Below are positions 46,161 to 58,370 of a stretch of DNA of 64,000 bases, piece after piece. The notes below the pieces were generated by a model. The model worked only from the letters and a program-made list of their open reading frames with translations, was not told the origin of the DNA and did not search any database. This stretch comes from Cryptomeria japonica (lineage: Eukaryota; Streptophyta; Pinopsida; Cupressales; Cupressaceae). Position 1 is the stretch's first letter; every line of letters begins with the position of its first letter. The stretch lies in assembly GCF_030272615.1 (NCBI RefSeq), contig NC_081409.1, forward strand, positions 209,357,190-209,421,189, read 5' to 3'. Both the position numbers and the translations under genes were made by a program.

Positions 46161-49100
46161 ATGATGAAGAAGGAAGGTCCGAAGTTCAACAGAGAAAACT
46201 ATAGGATATGGAGTGACAGAATGAAGATTTACATGAAGAGTTTGGGAGGTCAGTATTGGGATCATGTAGAAACTAAGTATGTTGCACCTACTGGGACTTT
46301 GACTGATGATCAGAAGAAAGAACAACAAGAAAATCATCAAGCATTAGAGGCTATTATCAGTTCCTTGTCTGATGTTGAATATGTAGATGTTCATGGTCTT
46401 GAAACTGCATATGAAGTATGGAAAAAACCTGAAGAGATTTATAGCGGTGATGAACATGTTAAGATTGCTAAAGACGAGAGTCTAAGCAGAAAGTTTGATG
46501 ACATGAGAATGTTTGAAGGTGAGAATATCCAATAGTATGGTCAAAGGATAAAAGAGATAGTCGGTGAAATAAAGAGTGCAAGAGGGAAAGTGGAAGATGC
46601 CACAATGATCAGTAAGGCACTGAGAACCCTACTACCAGTCTATGCTATCCGAGCTGCAGCTATTCAGGAGCTGAAGTCCATTGACAAAACTAAAGTAACT
46701 CTTGAATCTATCATTGGCAAACTTATTGCTTTTGAATTAAATGGGTATGATGGTAGTGTACATAAATCAGAATATGCATTCAGAGCTTCTGTCTCTAACC
46801 CATCTATGAGAAAAAGTAGAGATACTAGTCAAGGTTATGTATCTAGATCCAATAGAGATGCTGATGATGAAGGCAGTTTAGTGGAGCTTGAAGCATTGTT
46901 GGCAAAACGACTGCCTAGAGGCACTGGGAAATACAGAGGTAAACTACCTTTAAAATGTTTTGCGTGCAACAAGATTGGTCATATAACAACTAATTGTCCT
47001 AATCGTGAAAATGAACACAAGAGAGACAAATTTAAGAAGTATAAGGGTAAAGGAAAGAGAGATTGTCTTATAGTTGTTGATAGTGGTATCACCGATGAAG
47101 AATCTGATGGTGATGCTAGTGAAGATATTGTGTTTGTAGCTATTAAGGAAGAAATATTAGACCAGAAGGCATTAGTGTCCAGGATGGATAACTCTGATGG
47201 TTGGATCATTGATAGTGGTTGTTCACATCATATGACCGGTGATCAGAGCAAATTTCTATCCTTGAAGGAATTTGATGGAAGTGTTATTAGATTTGGCAAT
47301 GACTCACCCTGCATGGTTAAAGGTAAGGGATTTATTTCTCTTAATGGGAAGAGCAGTGCTGACGATGTTTATTGGGTTGAAGGTTTAAAGAAAAATCTTC
47401 TGAGTGTGCAACAACTTAATGACAAAGGATACCCACTAGAGTTTAAAAATGGTATGTGCAAAATCTTTGACAACAAAGGTAAATTGATTGCAACCGGCAA
47501 ACAAACTAGAGGTAATCTATTTCATCTTAATCCTAAAGTTAGCAACTGTTTGATTGCAAAGATAGATGATAGCTGGCTTTGGCATAGGAGATTTTGTCAT
47601 ATAAACTTTGATAACATTGTTAAAGTGAGTAAGTCCAAGACAGTGAGAGGTTTGCCTCAGCTAGACAAACCGGTTAATGCTCTTTGCAAAGAATGTCAGT
47701 TAGGAAAGATGACTTCTTCAAATTTCGAGAGTAAGTGCTTCTCAACAGAGCACTTGTTAGATTCGGTTCATACAGATATATGTGGACCAATAAGAACAAG
47801 AAGCATTCAAGGTGATAGATATTTCATGATCTTCACTGATGATTGCTCAAGGATAATGTGGGTCACATTCTTGAAGGACAAGAATGAAGCTTTTGGTAAG
47901 TTCAAGGCATTTAGAACCTTAGTTGAGAAAGAGAGCGGTAAAAAGATAAAATATCTGAGAAAAGATCAAGACGGTGAATTTACTTCTGAGGAGTTCACTA
48001 AGTACTGTGATGAGAATGGTATCAAATGGCAGCTTTCTGCACCAAGGACACCACAACAAAATGGTATCGCAGAGAGGAACAACCGGTCAATGGTTGAAGG
48101 TACTAGGACAATGTTGATACAAGGTGGTGTAGTGAAAACATTTTGGAGAGAATTTGTCAGTACAACTGTCTACACAATGAACTGAGTTTTGGTGAAAAGA
48201 GGTAAGGACAAGACCCCTTATGAATATTGGTATGGAAGATCACCTGATGTTAGCTATTTTAAGATATTTGTTAGCAAATGTTTTATTAAGAGAGGTGAAT
48301 ACATTAGCAAATTTGAAGCTAAGAGTGATGAAGGCATATTTCTTGGCTATTCCACCAAGAGTAAGGCCTACAAATGTTTTAACAACTAGGCATAGAGAAT
48401 TGTTGAGAGTGCTGATGTTCGAGTGGATGAATGTCTTGAAGTCTCAGAAGGAACCGGTTCAGAGAAAAAGGATGAAGATCCTTGCATTTTGCTTTTGGAA
48501 CCTGAAACTGTTAAATCTGAAACCGGTAAAGCAAATTTTGATGCACTCGTTCAACCAGAACAGATAAATTCAGAAGAAGAAGATGATAATGAATAAGTTG
48601 AACCGAAAGATAATGATCATGTTATTCCTAGATATGTGAGACTGAACCACAGTCCTGAACATATTATTGGGGATAAGGATGGTAGAGTACTAACTAGAAG
48701 GAGAATAAGAGAGAACTCTTTCATGATCTCCACCATTGAACCAAGAAGTGCTAAGGAGGCATTTAGTGATGATCATTGGGTTAAATCTATGGAGGAGGAA
48801 TTGGATCAGATTGAGAAGAACAACAATTGGACCTTGGTACCCCAACCAGTAAATAAGAATGTTATAGGTACTAAATGGGTATTCAGAAACAAGTTGAATG
48901 AAGATGGTGTTGTAATTCGCAATAAGGCTAGGTTGGTTTGCAAGGGTTATGCACAAGAAGAAGGAGAAGATTATGGCGAAACTTTTGCACTAGTATCAAG
49001 ACTAGAAGGTGTTAGAACTTTACTTGCATTTGTAGCCCATAAGAAGTTCAAGGTATACCGGATGGATGTTAAGTCTGCATTTTTGAATGGGATATTAGAA

Positions 49101-50270
49101 GAAGAAATTTACATAGAGTAGCCAAATGGTTATGCTTTGACTGATGAGGAAGACATGGTATGTAGATTGCATAAAGCTTTATATGGATTAAAATAGGCAC
49201 CCAAAGCATGGTATGAAAGGCTTCATACACATCTGATGAAGAAAGTCTTTGCAAGAACCAATGATGCTAGTAATATTTATCTCAAATTTGAAGGAGATGA
49301 AATACTATTCAATGAAGTATTTTTTGATGATATAATATTTGGAGGTAATGATGTCATGAGCAACAATTTTGCAGATGAAATAAAAAATGAGTTTGAAATG
49401 TCTTTAGTAGGGGAAATAAATTTTTTCATAGGCTTGCAGATACAACAAATGAAGAATGGTATTTTCATTACACAATCTAAGTATGTAAAAGAGGTTTTGA
49501 AGACTTTTGGCATGAGTGACTGTAAACTAGTTGGAACACCAATGGTTACAGGTTGCAAGTTGTCCAAGGAAGATGAATCTAAGTTGATGAAAAAGGAATA
49601 CAGGTCAATGATTGGAAAATTACACTATGTTGTTCACAAAAGACCGGATATAGCCCATGCGGTTGGTATAGTTGCTAGATTCCAGAAGAATCCAAAGGAA
49701 GCACATCTAATAGCAACCAAGAGAATTTTCAGATATCTGAAAGGTACTGTTGACTATGGATTATGGTATCCATATGGAGGAAACTTTGATTTGAAGGTGT
49801 ACACATATGCTTATTGGGCAGGAAATGTTGATGACCGGAAAAACACAACCGGTGGAGCATTTTTTCTTGGAGGAAGGCTTGTTTCATGAAGTAGTAAGAA
49901 GCAAAGTTGTACTTCACAATCTACTATTGAAGCTGAGTATGTTGCAGCTTATATGAGTTGCACATAGGCTATTTGGATGAGGCACATTTTGGAAGGTTTT
50001 AAGATGAAGATCTCAAAACCTATAAAGATTTTATGTGATAATACAAGTGCCATAAATATTTCTAAGGATCCTATTTTGCACGCACGCACCAAGCACATTG
50101 AATTGAAGTATCATTTCTTGAGGGAAAAATTTCAAAGCAAAGATGTTATCTTAGAGAATGTTTCTACCAAGGAGGAACTTGCAGATATTTTTACCAAACC
50201 TCTACCTAAGACTACATTTGAGTGTCTTAGAAGTCAACTAGGGGTTGTACCCCTTCATGAGGTTAGTTGA
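46161..50270 (+). pseudogene. Copia-B gag-pol polyprotein, one frame with point stops
   Basis: From the ATG at 46161 to the TGA at 50268-50270 the coding pieces all lie in one frame (~1370 codons). Gag has RENYRIWSDRMKIYMK and a zinc knuckle CFACNKIGHITTNC near 46960. The protease site is IIDSGCSHHM near 47205, and the pre-integrase WHRRFCHINFDNI near 47580. The integrase has DICGPIRTRSIQGD, DGEF (the usual SDNGGEF is KDQDGEF) and QQNGIAERN. RT has VFRNKLNEDGV and MDVKSAFLNG, with FFDDIIFGG in place of YVDD. RNase H has lost its first Asp (VYTYAYWAGN) but keeps STIEAEYV and CDNTSA. Stops at 46533, 48183, 48387, 48393, 48594, 49119, 49194, 49887 and 49965 are mostly C-to-T or G-to-A changes of Gln, Arg or Trp codons. 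Confidence 0.92.
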
Positions 50271-50588
50271 GCATGATGCTGATTGCATCAGTCCCTGAAT
50301 CACTTGCAAAATTTTACACGGATTGATGAAGAAGTGGATGTATTCCATAGGGGGAGCATCAAGTTGTAGTTTGTTGTTGATGCACAATGCAAATTTGATA
50401 TTACATGTTTTACTTTCAATTTGGCATTGCTATCAAAGGGGGAGAAGAATTATGTGATTATGGAAAGGAAAACTAGCGACAACCTGAAGATAGACAGAGC
50501 GTGTGAATATTTGGTAATGTAACCAGGATTTCTATTCACTAATCACAACAACAATCAGAGGTGTTGATATTCGTATTGCCATCAAGCC

Positions 50589-50600
50589 AAAGGGGGAGAT
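50589..50600 (+). promoter_or_regulatory. Copia-B polypurine tract
   Basis: AAAGGGGGAGAT lies immediately before TGTTGGCATT at 50601. This is the expected plus-strand primer. Confidence 0.85.
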
Positions 50601-51146
50601 TGTTGGCATTTTCATGAAGATTTCATTAATGATATGTTATGTTGTCATTTATGTCAATTAACCGGTAATGGTATTTATGATATTGCAGATATTGTTGTTA
50701 TTATTGATATTGTCTTGTAACTGGTAGGAAGAGCTTTGTGGAAGATGTTGAAAACCGGTATGTAAGTATGTGAGTTGAACCGGTAACCAGTGTATGAGAA
50801 TAAACCCTATCTAACTGGTAAACCCTACCAGTTGTTTTTGTTAAACCTTAACTGACTAAGTTTGTTGAAATGGTTATGCTAGTTTATCATTTGATGTTGA
50901 GTGGTAATGATGGTGACACATGTGGTCATTGTATGAAGACAAGTTCAGATTATTTTGGCGTGTTTGTTTGTTTGTCTAGGGAATGAGAAAAGTGTATTGC
51001 ATCTAATGCAAAGCGGGTGATGAGTTACAAAGTCTGATGAAGCGGTAATCAAGGAGCGGTTGGAGTTTTCTTGAATAATGTGTACATATTGCTATGTAAA
51101 TCCAACGGTCATACTTGAACCAATTTGTTTGTAATCTCTATGATAT
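50601..51146 (+). repeat. Copia-B LTR 2, left part
   Basis: Starts TGTTGGCATT and parallels LTR 1 up to 'gtaatctctatga'. Copia-C enters after GATAT at 51142-51146, which is repeated at 57400-57404. Confidence 0.9.
51142..51146 (+). repeat. Copia-C target-site duplication, left copy
   Basis: GATAT, repeated exactly at 57400-57404. Five bases is the normal Ty1/copia integration footprint. Confidence 0.85.
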
Positions 51147-51597
51147 TGTGAGATTTTGTCAAGATCAAGGGCACAATGAAAAGTATTAAAATAGAGATAA
51201 AAGAATGACAAGAACAAACTGTATTCTCATCAATATGAAAATGATCAACTGGATTCATCAATACAATGAATATAGGCCTGCTTATATAAGCAAGGCCATA
51301 TGGATGTACAAGCACACAATCATGACATGTGGCTCAATGAGAAACAAGGGTAGGTAAGAAATACTAGGGGTAGGTAGGAGAAATAATATAATATTCCATA
51401 AGAAGTGGATGACCCACCGAATGTGGAGTGTAACAGTAAAATAAGACCACAAAAGGTGGAATTTCTCCTACAAGCTCTATCCCTATGTGCACACTTCCCT
51501 AAGTGTCTCAAATCCAAACTACGAAGAGATGCATTATCCTAAGTTAACTTAAGTAAAGTGTAATAATATCCAAAATGAATATATATTTACACCAACA
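51147..51597 (-). repeat. Copia-C LTR (3' end of the element)
   Basis: In plus orientation it starts TGTGAGATTTTG and ends ACACCAACA. It has the same 451-base length as the copy at 56949-57399. The C-run at 51598-51604 directly beside it is the complementary strand of the polypurine tract. Confidence 0.92.
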
Positions 51598-51608
51598 CCC
51601 CCCCTTAA
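51598..51608 (-). promoter_or_regulatory. Copia-C polypurine tract
   Basis: The minus strand reads TTAAGGGGGGG next to the LTR, which is the primer for plus-strand synthesis. Confidence 0.85.
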
Positions 51609-51849
51609 GTGCAACTTAGGGGAATGAAGACTCAAGTCAACAATGCAAGATGGGTCCCGGCTACTAGGCCATGATAGGTACCCATGTACAATATGTAAAT
51701 GCAAGCAAAATCATGCAATGCAATCTCTCACAAACGGAGAAAGGGAGAAAACCTAGTGGGAAAAAACTCCCCCCCCAAAGAGAGATGAAAGTACAAAAGA
51801 CTCTCAAAGAAGAAGGACAAAACCTCAAAGAGGAAAAAGTCCCCCCATA

Positions 51850-54800
51850 AGAGAGGAAGGAGAAGTCAGTTGACCCCCGCCTAATGACACATCCCGCACC
51901 CCCAAGAGAGCTCGCAACTGCTGGAACTTACTCTCGGTGAAAGGTTTGGTGAATATGTCAGCAACCTGCTCCGCTGTAGGACAATACTGCAAATCAATGA
52001 CCTACTTCTGAATCAGCTCTCGGATATAGTGCATATGAATCTCGATGTGTTTGGTCCACTGGTGCTGGACTGGGTTCTTCGAGATTGCAATAACACTCTG
52101 ATTGTCGCAATGTAGAACTGTTGGCCGTGGAGTGGTGAACCCAAACTCTGTGAGAATCTGCTGGAGCCAAATAGTCTCAGTCGCTGCGTTAATAGCGCCT
52201 CGATACTTAGCCTCAGTCGAAGAGAGAGCAATAGCATGTTGCTTCTTGCTCTGCCAAAAAATGGTGCCTGAACCAAGGTGAAAACTATAACCGGAAGTAG
52301 ACTTACAATCATCAAGATCGCCAACCTAATCAGAGTCTGTGTAACCAACCAAGCGAAGTCCTGTGCCTGTTGCATAGTGAATCCCATAGTGATGTGTACC
52401 CTGGATGTAATGAAGGATGTGTTTGGCAGCTTTCCAATGAAGCTCATGTGGTTCCTGCATGAAGCGGGAAACCATGCCAACTGCAAATGAAATATCAGGG
52501 CATGTATGGGTCAAATAGATGAGACTACCCACAAGCTAACGATACCAAGTGGCATCAACTGGTAGAGAAGAACACTGAGCCTCAAGCTTGACTCCTGAAA
52601 GAAAGGGAGTCAGTGCAGGCTTACAATTAGCCATATGAAAGCGTGCAAGTAGATCAAGATCATACTTGGGCTGCGATAGTGTCCGGAAGGTGATTGTGAA
52701 ATCTCTATCCCGAGAAAGTAGTGCAAAAGACCCAAGTCAGTCATAGCAAATCTGTCATGCAAAGCAGATTTGACCCTGCTAATAATGGATGCGGTACTCC
52801 CTGTAATGATCAAATCATCAACATAGAGCACAAGTATCAAGTGAGAGTCATCCTGTCGCAAAATGTAGACATTCGGATCAGAATGACACCTGGTGAACCC
52901 TGCTGAGAGAAGAAAGGAATCCATCTTGGCTTACCAAGCCCTGGGGGCATGCTTAAGGCCATAGAGAGATTTCCTTAGTCTGCAAACCAAGTAAGTATCC
53001 TGGATGAAACCTTGTGGCTGCTCCATATAAATCTCCTCATCAAGATCACCATGAAGAAAAACACTCTTCACATCCATCTAATGTACAACCCAACCATGAG
53101 CTGCAGAAATAGCAAGTGTCAAGCGAATGGAGTTCATCTTGGCTATGGGCGCAAAGGTCTCAGTATAGTCAACACCTGCTACCTGGGAGAAACCTTTCGC
53201 AACAAGTTGAGCCTTGTACTTATCCACACTACCATCCACTGCAAACTTGGTCCGATAGATCCACTTACATCGAACCATCTTTCTCCCCTTAGGGAGATGG
53301 ACTAAATCCCATGTGTTGTTCCTCATCAAGGAACTATACTCTTCCTCCATAGCTTTGTCCCACTCAGGAACCCCAGATGCTTCCCTAAATGTCTGTGGAT
53401 CGGAAGCGGTAGTAATGAATGCATGTGGTAGATCCTGATGCTATGATCGAGTTCTCCGTGTATCTGAAGGATCCCCAACAAGAGAACCCGTGGACTCAAG
53501 TGTTTGTCAAGCCCAACGAGGTCTAGGTGGAGGTGGAGAACGAGGCTCCTCAACTGCAAGTGGACCCTGTGGAGGTGTAACCCTGCAAGTCAGAGTTGAA
53601 GGAGTCTTATCATCTGAATCACTAACATCACTATCCACAATGGAGGAAGGTGGAGGAGGTGGAGAGGCTAAGCTAAGAGAGCTTTCCTCAAAGTGAACAC
53701 TCCTGTCAATGAACACCTCATGTGTCTCAGGATCCATCAATCTATATGCCTTAACACCCTTAGGATATCCAACAAATATGCAAGGTCGACTCTGTGGTTC
53801 CAATGCCTTGCATTTCTGTGGAGGTATGCAAGCCCATGCGGGACACCCAAAGACTCTGAAATGTCTCACAATCAGTTTCCTACCAGCCCAAGCCTCAAAA
53901 GGAGTAATACCTTACAAAGCTTTGTGAGGAACCCGATTCTGGATGTGTGTGGCACAACTGATAGTCTCAGCCCAAAAGGCGGGATCAAGAGAACGTGCAT
54001 GAATCATACAACTAGCCATTTCTTTGAGAGTTCTATTCTTGCGTTCTGCAACTTCATTCTACTGTGGAGTGTATGCGACAGAATGCTAAAGATCAATCCC
54101 CTCAAATGTACAAAAATCCTCAAGTCTTTTGTTCACATATTCTCGTCCATTATCTGTATGAAGAATCTTGACCACTTTCCCGGATTGCTTCTCCACACGA
54201 GTCTTGAAGTCCTGAAATCTATCAAATACTTCACTCTTATGAATAAAAAAGTAGACCCAAGTGAAGCGGGAGTAGTCATCAATGAAGGTGAGGACATAGC
54301 GGGCCTTACTAAATGAAGGTGCTGGAAATGGACCTGCTATATCATTGTGAACAAGTTGAAGAACTTCCAAAGCTCTCCAAGCTTTCCCTTTATCAAACTT
54401 TTCCTTGGGATGCTTGCCCATGGAACAACCTGAACATACACCCTCTGAAAAACTGATTCAAGGTAGACCTGTGACCTTATCTTTAGTGTTGAGCTACTGA
54501 AGATAGTGGTAGTTGAGGTGACCAAACCGCTCATGCCATAGCTTACTTTCGAAATTTGAATGAGTAAGCAAGGCCCTAGAAGGTGAATTTGGCACAAAGT
54601 GGGAGAATGAATAAAGCCTTGAGTTGTCATTGACTTGTCCCACTGCTACCAAGGCATCATCATCAAGTTCCTTTACCACAACTGAATCTGGTGTAAACTC
54701 AACCTTTTTCCCATTCCCATAGTGAATGATTTGGTAGATAGAGAGAAGGTTGGTAGACAAGTTAGGAACATAGAGAACATTCTCAAATGTTCCATCATCC

Positions 54801-55933
54801 ATGTCAACTGAACCTTTCCCTTCAACCTCTAATTATGTATCATCACCTATGTAAATGTGAGGTACCTTAGATGGCTCCAATGAAGAAAACTGCTCCTTTG
54901 TAGAACCCATGTGATATGAGGCACCCGAGTCAAGTATCCACTGCTGTGAAGAACCTGTTGTAGCCACAAATGCTTGCCCTTTTCCCTTAGAATGTGCGGA
55001 AGAGGAAGGAGATGAATCCTTCTTTATGTAGGTGGATGGAAAGTTGATGTTGTTTTTCTTAAGAAGATTAGTTAACTCATCAACTTATTTTGTGTGGCAT
55101 CGATGCTCATCATGACCATACTTCTTGCAATATGCACAAGTTGGCTTATCCTTCTTAGGTGGTGTCCCCTTCTTGGAAGAGGATGAAAAATCGCCTTGTG
55201 ATGGAGAGGATGATTATCCTTTTCCCTGTTGTGGCTTAGACTTGGAGTGCTTCTTCTTCTTGTTGGAATCTTTTCCTTGACTTCCTTGATTCCCTTGATT
55301 AGCCACCAAAGCCTGGGACTTTGAAGACTTGAGAAGCCCCATGTCCAACAACTTAGATTGTTCCAATATCAACATTTCTGTGAAAGCATCAAATGAAGGC
55401 ATAACATAGGAACTCCCTACTGTCAAACGATGAGTTTGGACGCTGGACACAAATGCTACATATTCTGGTGCAAGCTTGTCCAACAAGTTGAATATCAACT
55501 GAGCATCCTTTTTGTCAATTCCACAATCCTTAAGCTTTGCTCTTAGCTCATTTGCTTTGGTTACATAATCTTGGATTGTATCAAAACTCTTGGGATCCAA
55601 GTTGGTGAGCTCATTGTCAATCTTATACCCTCTGATTTCATCAACTTGACCATACAATTTCTGAAACATATCCCAAGCATCTTTGATTGTAGTACACTTT
55701 TCAATATGAAAGATGAGGTCATCTGATACATACTTGCGCAAAGTTCCAAGAGCCATGCAATTCTTAGTGAGCCATTCTAACTAAGCATTAGGATCAACCT
55801 TAGGATCAAGTGGTGCTGCTATTGCTCCATCTATGTAATGCGTGAGACCTTTTTCCATTAATTTGCTCCAAACTTTAATATTCCATGATGCATAATTATG
55901 TGGAGTTAAAGGTGGAAATTTATGAGGACTCAT
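51850..55933 (-). pseudogene. Copia-C gag-pol polyprotein, broken
   Basis: The start is ATG at 55933 (MSPHKFPPLTPHNYASW). Gag has a knuckle CAYCKKYGHDEHRC near 55130. Protease is WILDSGASYHMG near 54920. Pre-integrase is LWHERFGHLNYHYLQ. The integrase has LVHNDIAGPF, ILHTDNGREYVN and TPQ-stop-NEVAERK. RT has RCKWIYRTKFAVDGS, VVH[16 protein letters not shown] and LYVDDLIITG near 52820. RNase H has GYTDSD-stop-VGD, LSSTEAKYRG and LHCDNQSV, ending in ADIFTKPF. Stops at 55781, 54059, 53078, 52536, 52326 and 52002 sit at expected Gln or Trp codons. The reading piece at 52013-52486 in another frame is only the shadow of RNase H. Confidence 0.9.
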
Positions 55934-56936
55934 TGCAACAAAAATGAAAGAGCACAAGGAAAGAGAGGCACAATCACACAAGACACCCCCCCAAATTCAC
56001 TCAATCAAAGAACCCCCCCAAAAGTGATGATTTGGCACTTTATACTTAGTGCGTGTACAATGGGCCACTTGCAAAAAATGGCAAAGTGGACTTTTGATTT
56101 CAATTTTACAATTGCCTCAATAGGGCCAAAAGAGACTCAAACTAATAGTGCAAGAGATCTAAACTAAGATCCAAACAATTTACAAGTACCTAATAGGCCA
56201 AATAAGACCAATATCTAAAAGTACAACTTCTACTCAAAATCTCTGAAATTTGATCATAGATTATAAAAGTAGACGAAAAAAAATGCACTTTAAAAAAAAA
56301 TGGCACCTGAAAAGGAGGTCGTATGAGCTCAAACGAGGCCTTTGAAGTTGCAGAATTGAGGATTGGACAGGTACAGCTGAGAGAATCCAAAAATTCCGAA
56401 ACACCTATGCACCAAAACCAGAAAATAACCACACCACTGCAAAGAGAACGAAAAATTAGCCCAAATAAAAAAAAATTGCACCCAAAAAGGTGCAAAATTG
56501 AGCAAGTTATGGGCCTCCAAAGTTGACCCAAAAATCCAAACTGCTCAACGGAGAGGGGTATAAAACTTTCCAAAGAAAATGCTGACTGGGCAGAAGGTAC
56601 GGATCCCAAAAATAATTTTCATTTTTTTTTTTTTTTTCAAAAAATCTTTTCAAACTGGAAAATAACTTTCAGAAAAAAAATAATTTTTTTTTTTTGAAAA
56701 AAATCCAAAAATTCTATACCGTACCACCCGAATTGGGTAGAAAATTTTCTCCACACCCAAAAATTGATTTTCGCCAAAATAGGTCAAATTTATACTCGAT
56801 TTTTATGGAAATGGCCTCCCAGACGCAATGGTGAGGTCAAAAACGCTCTAAGATGCCTCCAAAAAATGCAGTCCCTCATATCCAAAAATAGAAGCCTTCC
56901 ACGATGTCTCCAAAACCAATCAATGAAGCCCCAATG
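55934..56936 (-). other. Copia-C untranslated leader
   Basis: About one kilobase between PBS and gag start with no recognised protein. Homopolymer-rich A and T tracts occur at 56460-56480 and 56620-56700. The 139-codon open frame here has no family motif. Confidence 0.6.
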
Positions 56937-56948
56937 GCTCTGATACCA
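56937..56948 (-). promoter_or_regulatory. Copia-C primer binding site
   Basis: The minus strand reads TGGTATCAGAGCC directly after the CA end of the LTR. This is a perfect match to the initiator Met-tRNA primer type. Confidence 0.9.
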
Positions 56949-57399
56949 TGTGAGATTTTGCCAAGATCAAGGGCACAATGAAAAGTATTAAAATAGAGAT
57001 AAAAGAATGACAAGAACAAACTGTATTCTCATCAATATGAAAATGATCAACTGGATTCATCAATACAATGAATATAGGCCTGCTTATATAGGCAAGGCCA
57101 TATGGATGTATGAGCACACAATCATGACATGTGGCTCAATGAGAAACAAGGGTAGGTAAGAAATACTAGGGGTAGGTAGGATAAATAATATAATATTCCA
57201 CAAGAGGTGGATGACCCACTGAATGTGGAGTGTAACAACAAAATAAGACTACAAAAGGTGGAATTTCTCCTACAAGCTCTATCCCTATGTGCACACTTCC
57301 CTAAGTGTCTCAAATCCAAACTACGAAGAGATGCATTATCCTAAGTTAACTTAAGTAAAGTGTAATAATATCCAAAATGAATATATATTTACACCAATA
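56949..57399 (-). repeat. Copia-C LTR (5' end of the element)
   Basis: 451 bases, equal in length to the other LTR and with no indels seen between them. The outer CA-type terminus is mutated (ACACCAATA instead of ACACCAACA). Confidence 0.92.
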
Positions 57400-57404
57400 G
57401 ATAT
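57400..57404 (+). repeat. Copia-C target-site duplication, right copy
   Basis: GATAT, identical to 51142-51146. Copia-B LTR sequence resumes after it (AATTAGGT, as at 45197). Confidence 0.85.
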
Positions 57405-58299
57405 AATTAGGTTTTTGTTGTGTTACCGACCTAATTGATTTGTATTTAAGGTCGATGAAGTTGTTTTGAAAAAGTTTTTGGCAGAAATCAATTGAGTTTG
57501 TGGTTGTCGAACCAAAGAATGAATCTACAGTTTGTGTAAAGGCAGATTAAAGCTTAAAAGGATCTGATCAAGCAAATGTAGTGCTATTCAAACAGATCAA
57601 GCAAATCCTATTGTCTTCTAACAATTACAACAATATTGAAATCCCCTAACTGGGTAAGCTCTAACAAGCTTGGTTACTTCTTAAATCCTCTAACAAGGTG
57701 GTCCATTAGCTTGGATTCTCAAATTCTCTACCGAGGTTACTCCTAATAGGGTATTTGCTTTATATCAAGGCATTTTTTGTAAATCCCTTAACTGGGTGAT
57801 TCCTAACAGGATTAGTTCTTAACAGGACTTTTGTAAAAGCTTTAACAGGCTTGGCTCCTAACAGGGCGAACTTTAGAAGAGTTTAGTAGCTATCTTGTGA
57901 GTCTCATCTCACCGTGGTTTTTACCTATTTGGATTTTCCACGTATAAATATTTGTGTCATTTGGTGAATGATTTTGTGGTTTTGATCTTATGATTATTTT
58001 GATTAACTACTTAACTATTCCGATAAGGCATGATAACTGGAAGCATTGAGAGATGGAGTATGTTGACATATGATTAAGCATTTGGATGTTTACAAGATTA
58101 AAGTTGTTTACTGTTTCAGTTTGCAATAACAATCAACCAATATTCTTATGAGTATTGATCTTGACAGTGGTATTTTATTTATAAGTTTACTTTGTGTGAT
58201 TGAGATTGAGTTTGGGAAGTTTGTATCAGTTTTTTAGTTTACTGATCCACCCCCCCTCTCAGTAATCTACCATATACTTATTCTTTTATCATACCATCA
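57405..58299 (+). repeat. Copia-B LTR 2, right part
   Basis: Aligns with 45197-46089 throughout ('gttaccgacctaattgattt', 'gggttactcctaa' region). It ends ATACCATCA before the second primer site. Confidence 0.9.
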
Positions 58300-58370
58300 A
58301 TTGGTATCATATCTACTCAGGTCCTCTAAGATCTAAAGCCTAACAGCTTGAGGAAAAGTTCTTGTAGATC

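Larger units (their letters stand above)
51147..57399 (-). mobile_element. Copia-C: complete Ty1/copia element nested in Copia-B
   Basis: A 6253-base minus-strand element with two 451-base LTRs, PBS, gag, protease, integrase, RT, RNase H and PPT in copia order. Perfect 5-bp target copies flank it. The LTRs differ at about 12 of 451 positions by eye, mostly transitions, so it is the youngest datable insertion here and postdates Copia-B. The polyprotein is broken by multiple stops and a few frameshifts, so it is no longer autonomous. Confidence 0.93.

Noticed and set aside
52013-52486. 157-codon minus-strand open frame
   Set aside because: It is an out-of-frame shadow of Copia-C RNase H. The true frame next to it reads GYTDSD, STEAKY and HCDNQS.
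56190-56609. 139-codon minus-strand open frame in the Copia-C leader
   Set aside because: Hydrophobic, low-complexity translation without known motifs, lying between PBS and gag. Treated as untranslated leader.
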